Shown piece by piece: positions 7,813-16,080 of a DNA stretch of 64,000 bases. The stretch's first letter is position 1; each line of letters begins with the position of its first letter. The notes beneath the pieces were generated by a model that was not told the origin of the DNA, searched no databases, and worked only from the letters and a program-made list of their open reading frames with translations. The position numbers and the translations under genes were made by a program. Origin of the DNA: JALYXI01 sp963795835 (lineage in GTDB: Bacteria; Acidobacteriota; Terriglobia; Bryobacterales; Bryobacteraceae); assembly GCA_963795835.1 (NCBI GenBank), contig CAWCJC010000001.1, forward strand, positions 806,001 through 870,000, read 5' to 3'.

Positions 7813-9570
7813 ATGCAACTCTCCCGTCCCAGCGCAGCTCGCTTCCTTCCATCTTTAACGGATATCGTTTTCCTGGCGCCCATCGTATTTCTATGTGGCC
7901 GGGTGGATGGCGCGAAGACGCTCCTGGGTGATGGAGACACCGGCTGGCATATTCGGGCGGGCGAATGGATTCTTTCGAATCATGGGGTCCCCTATACCGA
8001 CATGTTCTCGTTCACCAAACCCGGCCAGACCTGGTTTGCCTGGGAATGGTTGTGGGATGTGGTGTTTTCGCTCCTGCATCGCTGGGGGGGAATGGCGGCG
8101 GTGCTCGTGGCCAGCATGGCGGTTATCTCGCTAACCTTCGCCCTGGTCTATGACACCGCCCGCAAGAACTCGGGGAACGCTGTGATCTCCGCCGTGGTGA
8201 CTCTCATGGCGATCATGGCGTCGTCGATTCACTGGCTTGCGCGCCCTCATCTGTTTACCTTGCTCTTTTGCGTTCTGTTCTACCGGGCGCTGGAAAGGGG
8301 GAAGCCAGCGGATTTGCTGGTAAAACTTCCGCTGTTGATGATCCTTTGGACCAATTTGCACGGGGGCTTTGTCGTAGGCCTGATTCTGGGCGGGACTTAC
8401 CTTGCAGGCGAAGCCTGGCAAGCGGTCTTCTCACCAAATCCAGAAAAGCGTTCCATTTCCCGGCGGAGAGCCGCGCTCTTCGCGCAATCGGTGGGGCTCT
8501 GCGGGGCGGCTACGCTGATGAACCCCTACGGATATGCGCTCCACCGGCATGTCTTTGAGTACCTGACGGAGGGAAGTCAATTCGTCGGCATTGCGGAGTT
8601 CCAGTCCTTGAATTTTCATCACCCACTGAGCCGCGTGGTGGAATTGCTCTTCCTGCTCGGCTTGGGCACGGCGCTCGTAAGCCTGGTTAGAGGGCGCGTC
8701 ACTCACTTTCTGCTGCTGATTTCATGGGCGCACATGGCGCTGATTTCTACCCGGAACATCCCGATCTACGTGATTATGGCGGCGCCGTTAATCGCCCCGA
8801 TGTTGCAGGAGTTGCTCTCGAAGATCTCCGGCGAGCGGTCCGGATTGCGATGGCCGGGGATTGCCCGGCGGCTCCAGATCTTCTGTTCCAATATGACGGC
8901 CGTTGAGACCGTCCCACGCTACCGGGCCGTCAGCCTGGCCGGTTTTGCCCTATTCGCGGCGCTTCTGTTAGCGCCAAAGCCTTCCGAGCGTTTCTCCTCG
9001 GTTTACAACTCGCATGAGTATCCGGAGCGCGCTTTGGAAAACGTTCAACTTGCCGGCAGCGGAAGGATTTTCAGTACCGATGTCTGGGGTGGCTATCTGA
9101 TCTATCGGTTGTATCCCCAGATCAGGGTGTTTGTGGACGGGCGCAGTGATTTCTACGGACCGGTATTCGACAAGATCTATACCGACGTAATGAACGTGAA
9201 GCCGGGCTGGGAAGCCCATCTCCGGCAGAACGGTATCCAAACAGTTTTGTTGCCGGCCGATTCCCCTTTATCGAGCGCGATCAAGGAATCCAGGAATTGG
9301 CGCTGCACTTACGACGATGGCATTGCCATCGTGTTCCGTCCGGTGAATTCAAACCCGGGCGAAGACAAACAAGTTTCCTTCGCTGTCGCAGGCGACGGAA
9401 GAAACCGCAAAGCAGCTGCCACGGATCGTTCACGAAGGTCCGGGAATTGGCTGCGGAGCGTTCTGCCAGGGAAACAGGCCGGTACTTGCGGAGCCTGTTA
9501 CCTCGGAGGTGCTGCTGGCTTCACGAAAAGCCAGCAGCAGGACATTCACGTAGGGCGTCAAGGCGCCTGA
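7813..9570 (+). CDS. Polytopic membrane protein in the Tad locus, GT-C-like
   Basis: As read, 585 residues with about nine hydrophobic helices, and after them an extracytoplasmic domain (RIFSTDVWGGYLIYRL, then RVFVDGRSDFYG). A GDTGWHIRAGEWIL segment after the first helix has the acidic residue typical of GT-C enzymes, so a glycosyltransferase role is possible, perhaps on pilin, but unproven. The last ~65 residues are Arg/Gly/Ala-rich and look out of frame. From about 9375 the next frame reads SLSQATEETAKQLPRIVHEG and stops at 9553, which looks more like protein. A one-base insertion near the TTT at 9376 would explain this. It sits directly after the PilZ gene and before the pilins. Confidence 0.65.
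   Translation: MQLSRPSAARFLPSLTDIVFLAPIVFLCGRVDGAKTLLGDGDTGWHIRAGEWILSNHGVPYTDMFSFTKPGQTWFAWEWLWDVVFSLLHRWGGMAAVLVASMAVISLTFALVYDTARKNSGNAVISAVVTLMAIMASSIHWLARPHLFTLLFCVLFYRALERGKPADLLVKLPLLMILWTNLHGGFVVGLILGGTYLAGEAWQAVFSPNPEKRSISRRRAALFAQSVGLCGAATLMNPYGYALHRHVFEYLTEGSQFVGIAEFQSLNFHHPLSRVVELLFLLGLGTALVSLVRGRVTHFLLLISWAHMALISTRNIPIYVIMAAPLIAPMLQELLSKISGERSGLRWPGIARRLQIFCSNMTAVETVPRYRAVSLAGFALFAALLLAPKPSERFSSVYNSHEYPERALENVQLAGSGRIFSTDVWGGYLIYRLYPQIRVFVDGRSDFYGPVFDKIYTDVMNVKPGWEAHLRQNGIQTVLLPADSPLSSAIKESRNWRCTYDDGIAIVFRPVNSNPGEDKQVSFAVAGDGRNRKAAATDRSRRSGNWLRSVLPGKQAGTCGACYLGGAAGFTKSQQQDIHVGRQGA
9510..9539 (+). terminator. Perfect 12-bp hairpin upstream of flp1
   Basis: TGCTGCTGGCTT (9510-9521), a six-base loop CACGAA, and AAGCCAGCAGCA (9528-9539). 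It lies at the 3' end of the membrane-protein frame, 67 bases before flp1. No T-tract follows, so it may be an mRNA-processing or stability element and not a true intrinsic terminator. Confidence 0.4.
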
Positions 9571-9606
9571 ATAACCACAATCAAACATCTAAGGAAAAAA
9601 CGAACA

Positions 9607-9795
9607 ATGAAGAACTTTATCAACGGTTTTATGAAGGACGAGCAGGGTCAGGATCTCATCGAGTACACGCTTTTGCTCGCGTTTGTCGCGCTGGCGTCGG
9701 CGGCGATTTTCATCGGCGCAGGCAACAGCATCAGCGGCATCTGGACCTCTGCAAACACCAAGTTGGCTTCCGCGAACACCTCAGCAGCCAGCTAA
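9607..9795 (+). CDS. flp: Flp-family type IVb pilin
   Basis: Prepilin of 62 residues. A short leader is followed by the Flp signature EQGQDLIEYTLLLAFVALAS, in which Glu and Tyr sit five and six residues into the hydrophobic segment, and by a short polar tail. After cleavage by the prepilin peptidase it would polymerise as the major fibre subunit. The start is preceded by AAGGA. It is followed by a 12-bp hairpin with a partial T-tract and then by a second, closely similar pilin gene, so the pair probably arose by tandem duplication. Confidence 0.93.
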   Translation: MKNFINGFMKDEQGQDLIEYTLLLAFVALASAAIFIGAGNSISGIWTSANTKLASANTSAAS

Positions 9796-9806
9796 ATGTA
9801 CGCGTG

Positions 9807-9852
9807 GAGAGGAAGAAGGGACCCCGACCGGCTCTTCTTCCTCTCTTAATTT
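9807..9852 (+). terminator. Leaky terminator-like hairpin between flp1 and flp2
   Basis: GAGAGGAAGAAG (9807-9818) pairs perfectly with CTTCTTCCTCTC (9834-9845) around a 15-base loop and is followed by TTAATTT. It is placed exactly between the two pilin genes. It could end part of the transcripts after flp1 or protect the flp1 message. Confidence 0.55.
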
Positions 9853-9871
9853 CAACCCAGGAGACAAAAAC

Positions 9872-10051
9872 ATGATGAAACGGTTTTGGAATGAAGAAGA
9901 AGGCCAGGATCTGATTGAGTACACCTTGCTGCTGGCGTTTGTCGCGCTAGCCTCGGCGGGATTGTTCATTAGCGCTGGGGGCAGCATTTCAGGCATCTGG
10001 GGCTCGGGGAGCGCTCAGTTGACAACAGCGGCTGGCGTTGCGGGAAGTTAA
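9872..10051 (+). CDS. flp: Flp-family type IVb pilin, second copy
   Basis: Prepilin of 59 residues with EEGQDLIEYTLLLAFVALAS, nearly identical to the first pilin in the leader-helix region and different in the tail (GSAQLTTAAGVAGS). Two ATGs lie in tandem; the first, at 9872, has a CAGGAGA ribosome site at ideal spacing. A longer frame reads through from 9683 but overlaps flp1 and is not pilin-like, so I rejected it. The two pilins may form mixed fibres or one may be minor. Confidence 0.92.
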   Translation: MMKRFWNEEEGQDLIEYTLLLAFVALASAGLFISAGGSISGIWGSGSAQLTTAAGVAGS

Positions 10052-10063
10052 CAAAAATAACGA

Positions 10064-10099
10064 GGTCTGGGCAGGTATTGCACTGCCTGCCTGGAGACC
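10064..10099 (+). terminator. Hairpin between flp2 and cpaB
   Basis: GGTCT and GGCAGG on the left arm pair with CCTGCC and AGACC on the right arm, with a small internal asymmetry and a 10-base apical loop. A-rich sequence follows, not T-rich, so it is more likely a 3'-protective or processing hairpin that sets pilin mRNA above cpaB mRNA. Confidence 0.4.
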
Positions 10100-10108
10100 A
10101 AAAAATCT

Positions 10109-10945
10109 ATGAATCGGCGAATGATTAGTGTTCTTCTGTTTGCTCTGCTGGTTTCTGGCGGCGCAAGCGCAGCATTGTACCGGATGATTACGTCTCGCAT
10201 GCCGGCCAAAGCAGTCCAGAGCAGCAAGCTTTTGGTGGCAGCTCACAATATGGAGGCCGGCGCTCTCATCAAGGATGAAGACCTTGTGGAAGCGGACTGG
10301 CCCGCCGCTATTCCGCCAGGCGCGCTGAATTCCAAAGCGGACATCGTCGGCCGGGGCGTGGTTTCTGCCATCTATGACAAAGAGCCGGTGGTGGAGACGC
10401 GGTTAGGCGCGAAAGGAGCCGGTGCGGGCTTCGCGGCAAAAATCCCGGATGGGATGCGCGCGGTGGGAGTGCGAGTGAATGAGGTGGTAGGCGTCGCGGG
10501 CTTCGTTGTTCCCGGAACTCACGTGGACATCCTGGTGATGGGAAACATTCCGAACACAACCGATGGCACTGTCGCGAAAACGATTTTGCAAGACATTGAA
10601 GTACTTTCCGCCGGGCAAAACGCCCAGCGAGATGCAGAAGGCAAGCCGGTTTTGGTTCAGGTGGTGAATCTTCTGGTCACTCCCGTTCAGGCGGAGATTC
10701 TGAGCCTGGCGAGCAACGATATGAAGATTCAACTGGTTTTGAGAAACCCGATCGATCGGAAAATGGCAACCACCAAGGGGACCGCATTGAGCGAACTCTT
10801 GGGCGAAGGCCGGCCGCATCCCCCAAGAATGCGGACCTTAACCGTGATGGCGGCGGCCCCGAAACCGGTTGAAGCCGTCCCCGTAGTGGAGATGATCAAC
10901 GGCGTAAAACGAGTGCAGACCAGCTTCCCAGGCGCACGGCCATGA
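10109..10945 (+). CDS. cpaB: Flp pilus assembly protein CpaB/RcpC
   Basis: Protein of 278 residues. An N-terminal membrane helix (ISVLLFALLVSGGASAALY) anchors a periplasmic SAF domain (AAHNMEAGALIKDEDLVEAD) followed by the RcpC domain (GMRAVGVRVNEVVGVAGFVV and GTHVDILVMG). Family members assist secretin assembly and pilus modification in the periplasm. The stop overlaps the secretin start by four bases, so the two are translationally coupled. Length and domain order are normal for the family. Confidence 0.92.
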   Translation: MNRRMISVLLFALLVSGGASAALYRMITSRMPAKAVQSSKLLVAAHNMEAGALIKDEDLVEADWPAAIPPGALNSKADIVGRGVVSAIYDKEPVVETRLGAKGAGAGFAAKIPDGMRAVGVRVNEVVGVAGFVVPGTHVDILVMGNIPNTTDGTVAKTILQDIEVLSAGQNAQRDAEGKPVLVQVVNLLVTPVQAEILSLASNDMKIQLVLRNPIDRKMATTKGTALSELLGEGRPHPPRMRTLTVMAAAPKPVEAVPVVEMINGVKRVQTSFPGARP

Positions 10946-12552
10946 TGAGTTTAAGAAGGTTCCCGGCGCCAGGCCGGATTGGATCCTGGCTGATTTCTTC
11001 TTTGCTGGTAACGGCGTTCGCCCTGATCCAGACGCCCGTGTGGATGTCGGCCGATGCTCAAAGCACTAGCGCCACCGATAGACTTGCTCCGGTGCATGCC
11101 CGCGAGGTTGCCCTCGTCTCCCGACCCATGTCTTTGGTCGTTGGGAAGTCTACTATTCTCGAGAGCGATGGCTCTATCGAACGCGTCTCCATTGCCAACC
11201 CGGAGCTTGCGGAGACTCTCGCAATCAGTCCGCACGAGCTGCTTGTCAACGGCAAGGCGGCGGGACAAACATCGCTGATTGTCTGGCAACACGATGGGAC
11301 GCGGTTGGTCTTCGATTTATCCGTCGCCTCCAGCCCTTCAAGAGTAGACGCGGTCCGGCGGGAGATCACCCGCGAAGTGGGCGATACAATCGACGTCTCC
11401 TACGCCAATGAAACAGTCTTTCTTCGCGGTACGGTAAACAACCTGACGAGTTCGAACCGCGCCGCGACCATTGCGGCCACCCTGGGAAAGACCATCAACC
11501 TGCTGAACGTCAACGTACCCGAGGGCGAAGGGCAGATCCTGATCAAGGTGAAGTTCATGGACGTAGACCGTACCGCCACCTCGCAGCTTGGCTGGAACCT
11601 GTTTAGCACGGGCGCCGGCAATACTCTTGGCTCGATCACGACCAGCCAGTTCAGTCCGCCTGTAGTGGCAACCAAAGTCGGAAGCAGCTTCTCCTTGAGC
11701 GACGCCTTGAATCTTTTCCTCTATCGGCCCGATTTGAATTTGGGCGCCACCATTCAGGCACTGGAGACGAAAAACCTGCTGCAAATTCTTGCCGAGCCGA
11801 ATGTCCTCGCAATCGATGGCAAGACCGCAAGCTTCCTGGCCGGCGGCGAATTCCCTTTTCCTACGGTACAAGGGGGAGCTACTTCCGGTGCTGTATCCAT
11901 CTCCTTCCGGCGCTTTGGCGTGAGCATCGATTTCGTGCCACACATCACGGCCCGCGGCACCATCCGCCTGCAGGTAACGCCCGAAGTGAGTTCGCTTGAC
12001 TACGCCAATAGTGTGGTGATCTCAGGCTTCACCATTCCCGCCCTGAGTACGCGCCGGGTACAAACCGAGGTGGAATTGCAGAGCGGCCAGAGCTTCGTGA
12101 TCGCGGGCATGCTCGACAACCGCGAAGCCGAGACTCTGAATAAGATCCCGGGGCTCTCCAGCATCCCGCTGTTAGGGAAGCTGTTCGAATCGCGAACGCG
12201 GACGCGCAACCATTCTGAGTTGCTGGTGATGGTAACGCCGGAACTGGTTCGCCCTATTCCAGCCGGTATGCCCACGCCTTCTCTTGACCTGCCATTACAT
12301 TTCATGAGCGGTGTGCGGGCCGAATCGCCCAGAACCCCGGGCCTTGATGTTACCGGTACGGTTCCTGTGGAAGCTTCCGTCCATGCCTTGCCCGTCGAAG
12401 ATTTGATCGAGATGAACCGCAGACAGCGAAGTGAAACGCCGGAATCGCCCCGCATTGAATTAATGCTCCCTCGCGGTACTCCAGGCTCCACTCCGACGAC
12501 GGCGCCCTCGGCTACTCCGCAATCGGCGCCTCCCGTTACTCCGCCTTCCTGA
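10942..12552 (+). CDS. cpaC: Tad outer-membrane secretin RcpA/CpaC
   Basis: Protein of 536 residues with an N-terminal signal/helix, the 'pilus formation N' domain (PMSLVVGKSTILESDG, SPHELLVNGKAAGQTSLIVW), a BON-like segment and the type II/III secretin domain (ETKNLLQILAEPNVLAIDG, ASFLAGGEFPFPTVQGG, QSFVIAGMLDN, PLLGKLFES). It should form the outer-membrane channel for the Flp fibre. The C-terminus carries an unusual Pro/Thr/Ser-rich tail of some 40 residues (PRGTPGSTPTTAPSATPQS), possibly a cell-wall or lipoprotein contact. No RcpB or CpaD partner gene is found in the locus. Confidence 0.93.
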   Translation: MMSLRRFPAPGRIGSWLISSLLVTAFALIQTPVWMSADAQSTSATDRLAPVHAREVALVSRPMSLVVGKSTILESDGSIERVSIANPELAETLAISPHELLVNGKAAGQTSLIVWQHDGTRLVFDLSVASSPSRVDAVRREITREVGDTIDVSYANETVFLRGTVNNLTSSNRAATIAATLGKTINLLNVNVPEGEGQILIKVKFMDVDRTATSQLGWNLFSTGAGNTLGSITTSQFSPPVVATKVGSSFSLSDALNLFLYRPDLNLGATIQALETKNLLQILAEPNVLAIDGKTASFLAGGEFPFPTVQGGATSGAVSISFRRFGVSIDFVPHITARGTIRLQVTPEVSSLDYANSVVISGFTIPALSTRRVQTEVELQSGQSFVIAGMLDNREAETLNKIPGLSSIPLLGKLFESRTRTRNHSELLVMVTPELVRPIPAGMPTPSLDLPLHFMSGVRAESPRTPGLDVTGTVPVEASVHALPVEDLIEMNRRQRSETPESPRIELMLPRGTPGSTPTTAPSATPQSAPPVTPPS

Positions 12553-12588
12553 CCTTTAGCAGCTTGATTTAAGGACATCCATACCGCC

Positions 12589-13749
12589 GTGTATCCGTTT
12601 ACCGCAGCCCTGATGATCGCGAACAATGAACTACGCGAAGCAGTAACCACGGCATTGCATCAGATGCCATCGCGCATTCTTTTCGGCCAGGCGATTACCG
12701 AAGAGGCGAAGAACTTTTTGCACAACTTCAGCGAACAGAAGCCGGACGTGGTGCTGCTGGATGCCAAACTGATCCCGGGCCCGTTGGAGCCTTTTCTGAA
12801 GATGGTTCGGGAGCTCCCGGTAAAGCCGGTGATCATCGCAGTAAATTCCTCGGCAGACCCGGAACTGATCCTGAGCGCCATGAGGAGCGGAGCCAGTGAG
12901 TTTCTCTTTCCTCCTTTCGGAGAGGACCTCAACCAGGCCATCGACAGGCGCATCAGCGAACAGCGAAGGACCCGCGAAGCCGTGGGCCGGCACGGGCGCG
13001 TGGTGGGGTTTCTCTCCGCGAAAGGTGGATGTGGGGCCACTACGGTAGCCTGCCATGTCGCTGCCGATCTGCAACGCCAGAGCAACAGCGACATCCTGCT
13101 CGCCGATATGGATATGCACTCCGGGATGGTTCATTTCCTCATGAAAGCCAAATCTCAATACACGGTGCTCGATGCCCTGAATAATCTGCATCGTCTGGAC
13201 CGAAATTATTGGAAGGCTCTCGTCTCAAATGGCACGCCCCGCCTGGAGATCATCGCCGCCCCGGATCCGGTAACCATGCGGGAGATGCCCGATCCGGAAC
13301 ATCTGCGGAAAGTCTTATCCTTCGTGCGAACTCAGTACGATTGGTCCCTGGTGGATATGGGGAGCAACCTTGACTATTTGGGGTTGAGCATCCTGGACGA
13401 TGTTGACGAGTTATGCCTGCTCACCACGTTCGAAGTACCCGCGCTGCACCGCGCGAAGCAGATCATGCAGAAGCTGGTGGATAGCGGGTATGGCCGAAAT
13501 CGGCTTCGCTTGGTGCTCAACCGCGTACCCAGCCGCACGGAAGTCACGCTTGTCGAAATCGAGAAACTCTTCGGATGGCCCATTTACGCGCTGCTCCCGG
13601 AAGACGGACCGGCTCTTTACGAAGCCTATTCAGAAGGCAAGTTGCTGCCCGTGTCCGCCAACCTGAGTAAACACGTAAGCCGGCTGACGCGAAAGCTGAC
13701 GGGAATGTCGGAACCGAAGCAGAAGGGAATGTTCCGATTGTTTGGATAA
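12589..13749 (+). CDS. tadZ: Tad pilus localisation ATPase TadZ/CpaE
   Basis: Protein of 386 residues starting at GTG (12589), since no ATG fits the N-terminal domain. Residues 1-125 form a receiver-like domain (PDVVLLDAKLIPG, SGASEFLFPPF) and residues ~135-386 a MinD/ParA-type ATPase with the deviant Walker A KGGCGATT, LLADMDMHSG as the switch region and LVDMGSNLD. In other species TadZ sits at the pole and recruits the Tad motor. It follows the secretin by 36 bases and precedes tadA by five. Confidence 0.9.
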   Translation: MYPFTAALMIANNELREAVTTALHQMPSRILFGQAITEEAKNFLHNFSEQKPDVVLLDAKLIPGPLEPFLKMVRELPVKPVIIAVNSSADPELILSAMRSGASEFLFPPFGEDLNQAIDRRISEQRRTREAVGRHGRVVGFLSAKGGCGATTVACHVAADLQRQSNSDILLADMDMHSGMVHFLMKAKSQYTVLDALNNLHRLDRNYWKALVSNGTPRLEIIAAPDPVTMREMPDPEHLRKVLSFVRTQYDWSLVDMGSNLDYLGLSILDDVDELCLLTTFEVPALHRAKQIMQKLVDSGYGRNRLRLVLNRVPSRTEVTLVEIEKLFGWPIYALLPEDGPALYEAYSEGKLLPVSANLSKHVSRLTRKLTGMSEPKQKGMFRLFG

Positions 13750-13754
13750 CGATT

Positions 13755-15101
13755 ATGAGACTTAATGGATCGACTGCGGCATCGGAACCGGACTGTGTAA
13801 AGCGGCCTATAGCGGAACAGTCCTCTTCTCCCGAATATCAGGAGTTGAAGTTTAAACTGCACCGGCAGTTGTTGGACCGGATCAATCTGGAGACGCTCTC
13901 CACCCTCGAGAATGAGCGAGCATCGGCTGAAGTCCGGGTTGTAGTGGCCAAGCTGGTGGAGGAGGACAACCCTCCTCTGAATCTGGCCGAAAAGGATCGC
14001 ATCATCGAAGAGGTTCTGGACGAAGTGTTCGGGCTCGGACCGCTTGAACCCTTGCTTCAGGATCCAACAATTTCAGACATCCTGGTCACCACCCCGAAAC
14101 TCGTATATATAGAGCGCGGCGGTAAGCTGTACCGCACGCCGATAGAGTTCAAAGACAACACTCATCTGTTGCGCATTATTGAAAAGATCGTGGCCCGCGT
14201 GGGAAGGCGCGTGGATGAATCGTCCCCGCTGGTAGATGCGCGGTTGCCTGACGGATCGCGCGTGAACGCAGCCATACCGCCGGTTGCGGTTGATGGCCCG
14301 CTACTCTCCATCCGGCGTTTCGGTTCGCACACCATCAGCGGCGAATCGCTAGTGGAGAAACTGGCGATGACTCCGGCCATGCTGAATCTGCTCAAGGCCG
14401 CGGTAAAAGCTCGGTTGAATATCTTGATTGTTGGCGGAACCGGCGCCGGTAAAACCACGCTACTGAACGTGCTGTCCTCCTATATTCCCGATGACGAGCG
14501 CATCGTCACCATTGAAGATGCCGCGGAACTGAAACTGCGCCAAACCCATGTCGCCCGCATGGAAACCCGGCCCGCGAACGTAGAAGGCCACGGCGCAATT
14601 CACATCCGGCAATTGCTGATCAACGCTCTCCGTATGCGGCCCGACAGAATCATTGTCGGCGAGTGCCGTAGCGAAGAAGCGCTTGACATGTTGCAGGCTA
14701 TGAATACGGGTCACGATGGCTCGCTCACCACGATTCACGCGAACAGTCCTCGTGAAGCCGTCGGACGTCTGGAAGTAATGGTCGGAATGGCCAACGGCAA
14801 TATGGGCGTCCGCTCGATTCGGCAGCAGATTGCCTCGGCGGTGGACGTGTTTGTTCAAGTGGCGCGCTTCAGCGATGGCGCGCGCCGCATCACCCACATC
14901 ACCGAGTGCGTCGGCATGGAAGAGGATATCGTCACCACTCAGGACATCTTTCTTTTCCAAAAGCTAGGGTTAACCAGCGAAAACCGCGTGATCGGCCAAT
15001 TCACTGCCACAGGCGTGCGGCCGAAGTTCGCCGAAAAAATCCAGGCCTGCGGCATGTACCTGCCGATGGAAATGTTTGAAGGTACGGTGGCGGTGAACTG
15101 A
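13755..15101 (+). CDS. tadA: Tad secretion ATPase TadA/CpaF
   Basis: Protein of 448 residues of the CpaF branch of secretion ATPases. It has an N-terminal regulatory domain (LEPLLQDPTISDILV), Walker A GGTGAGKTT near residues 227-235, the Asp box TIEDAAELKL, Walker B DRIIVGE at ~297-303 and the His box TGHDGSLTTIHAN at ~318-330. All key residues are present, so an active hexameric motor is expected; in this family one ATPase drives both extension and retraction. It is flanked by tadZ and tadB with gaps of five bases and one base. Confidence 0.95.
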   Translation: MRLNGSTAASEPDCVKRPIAEQSSSPEYQELKFKLHRQLLDRINLETLSTLENERASAEVRVVVAKLVEEDNPPLNLAEKDRIIEEVLDEVFGLGPLEPLLQDPTISDILVTTPKLVYIERGGKLYRTPIEFKDNTHLLRIIEKIVARVGRRVDESSPLVDARLPDGSRVNAAIPPVAVDGPLLSIRRFGSHTISGESLVEKLAMTPAMLNLLKAAVKARLNILIVGGTGAGKTTLLNVLSSYIPDDERIVTIEDAAELKLRQTHVARMETRPANVEGHGAIHIRQLLINALRMRPDRIIVGECRSEEALDMLQAMNTGHDGSLTTIHANSPREAVGRLEVMVGMANGNMGVRSIRQQIASAVDVFVQVARFSDGARRITHITECVGMEEDIVTTQDIFLFQKLGLTSENRVIGQFTATGVRPKFAEKIQACGMYLPMEMFEGTVAVN

Positions 15102-15102
15102 T

Positions 15103-16071
15103 ATGTCGGTCACCGTCGCCGTTATTCTCTTCTTCGTTCTCTTCGCCGTCATCCTGATGGCCGTAAGCGTCGCGCTCCGTTACGTAGAGGGCGCGCGCAA
15201 GAAGCAGGTCTTCAAAATGCTGGAGACGGTGGCCGGACAATCGAATGGCCCAACGCCAAACCTGATGAAGGTGAAGCCGACGGAGCCGACGCTGCTTGAA
15301 AAGATGTTGGCGCGTATTAATTTCGTAACGACTCTGCGCAAGCGTATGTCACAGGCGGATCTGAATTGGAAGGTTGAAATGTTCGTCGTGATCTCCTGTG
15401 GATTGGGGATCCTCGGCGCCATTGCGGGGGCGCGCTTTGTAGCTATCAATCCGACGGCTGGGGCGTGCGCTGTGGGTTTAGTGTTCGCTTATCTTCCTCA
15501 CTTCTATGTAGGGCGTAAACGCAAGAAGAGAATTGCCGCCATGGACGCCCAACTTCCGGATGCTCTGGAGTTTCTGGCTCGCTCCATGCGGGCGGGACAT
15601 GCCCTTACCGTGAGTCTGAGCATGTTGGGCGAGGAGATGGAAGAGCCGTTGGGCCGTGAGTTCCGAACCATGTTCAATGAACAGCGATTGGGCGGGCCGC
15701 TGGACAGCGCGCTTCATAATCTCTGCGACCGTGTGCCTTTGCAGGATCTGAAGTTCTTCGCCTCCGCTCTGTTGTTGCAGAGACAGACGGGCGGCAACCT
15801 GGCGGAAATCTTGCGGCAACTGTCCACTGTAATTCGGGAGCGCTTCCGCTTGAAGGGTCAAGTGAAGGCTTTGTCCGCGCATGGGCGTATGACATCGTCG
15901 GTGCTCACCGGGCTGCCAATTGTCACGACAGTCTTGTTGAATATGGTGGCGCCGGATTACTTGGGCAGCATGTTTCACGACCCCGACGGCCAGAAGATGG
16001 TGGCCGCGGCTATCGGGATGGTGGTCCTGGGGACCGTCTGTATTCAGAAGATTATCAAGATTCAAGTCTGA
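15103..16071 (+). CDS. tadB: Tad inner-membrane platform protein TadB
   Basis: Protein of 322 residues with an N-terminal helix, a second hydrophobic pair around residues 90-125, a cytoplasmic type II secretion F domain (DALEFLARSMRAGHALTVSL, then LLLQRQTGGNLAEILRQLS) and two C-terminal helices. It should form, with TadC, the platform on which TadA acts. It starts two bases after the tadA stop and ends nine bases before tadC, so translation is probably coupled. Confidence 0.93.
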   Translation: MSVTVAVILFFVLFAVILMAVSVALRYVEGARKKQVFKMLETVAGQSNGPTPNLMKVKPTEPTLLEKMLARINFVTTLRKRMSQADLNWKVEMFVVISCGLGILGAIAGARFVAINPTAGACAVGLVFAYLPHFYVGRKRKKRIAAMDAQLPDALEFLARSMRAGHALTVSLSMLGEEMEEPLGREFRTMFNEQRLGGPLDSALHNLCDRVPLQDLKFFASALLLQRQTGGNLAEILRQLSTVIRERFRLKGQVKALSAHGRMTSSVLTGLPIVTTVLLNMVAPDYLGSMFHDPDGQKMVAAAIGMVVLGTVCIQKIIKIQV

Positions 16072-16080
16072 GCAAACTTC

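Noticed and set aside
9683..9871. Longer in-frame start for the second pilin
   Set aside because: It would overlap flp1 in another frame and place a long Arg/Gly/Pro-rich extension before the prepilin leader; ATG 9872 has the ribosome site.
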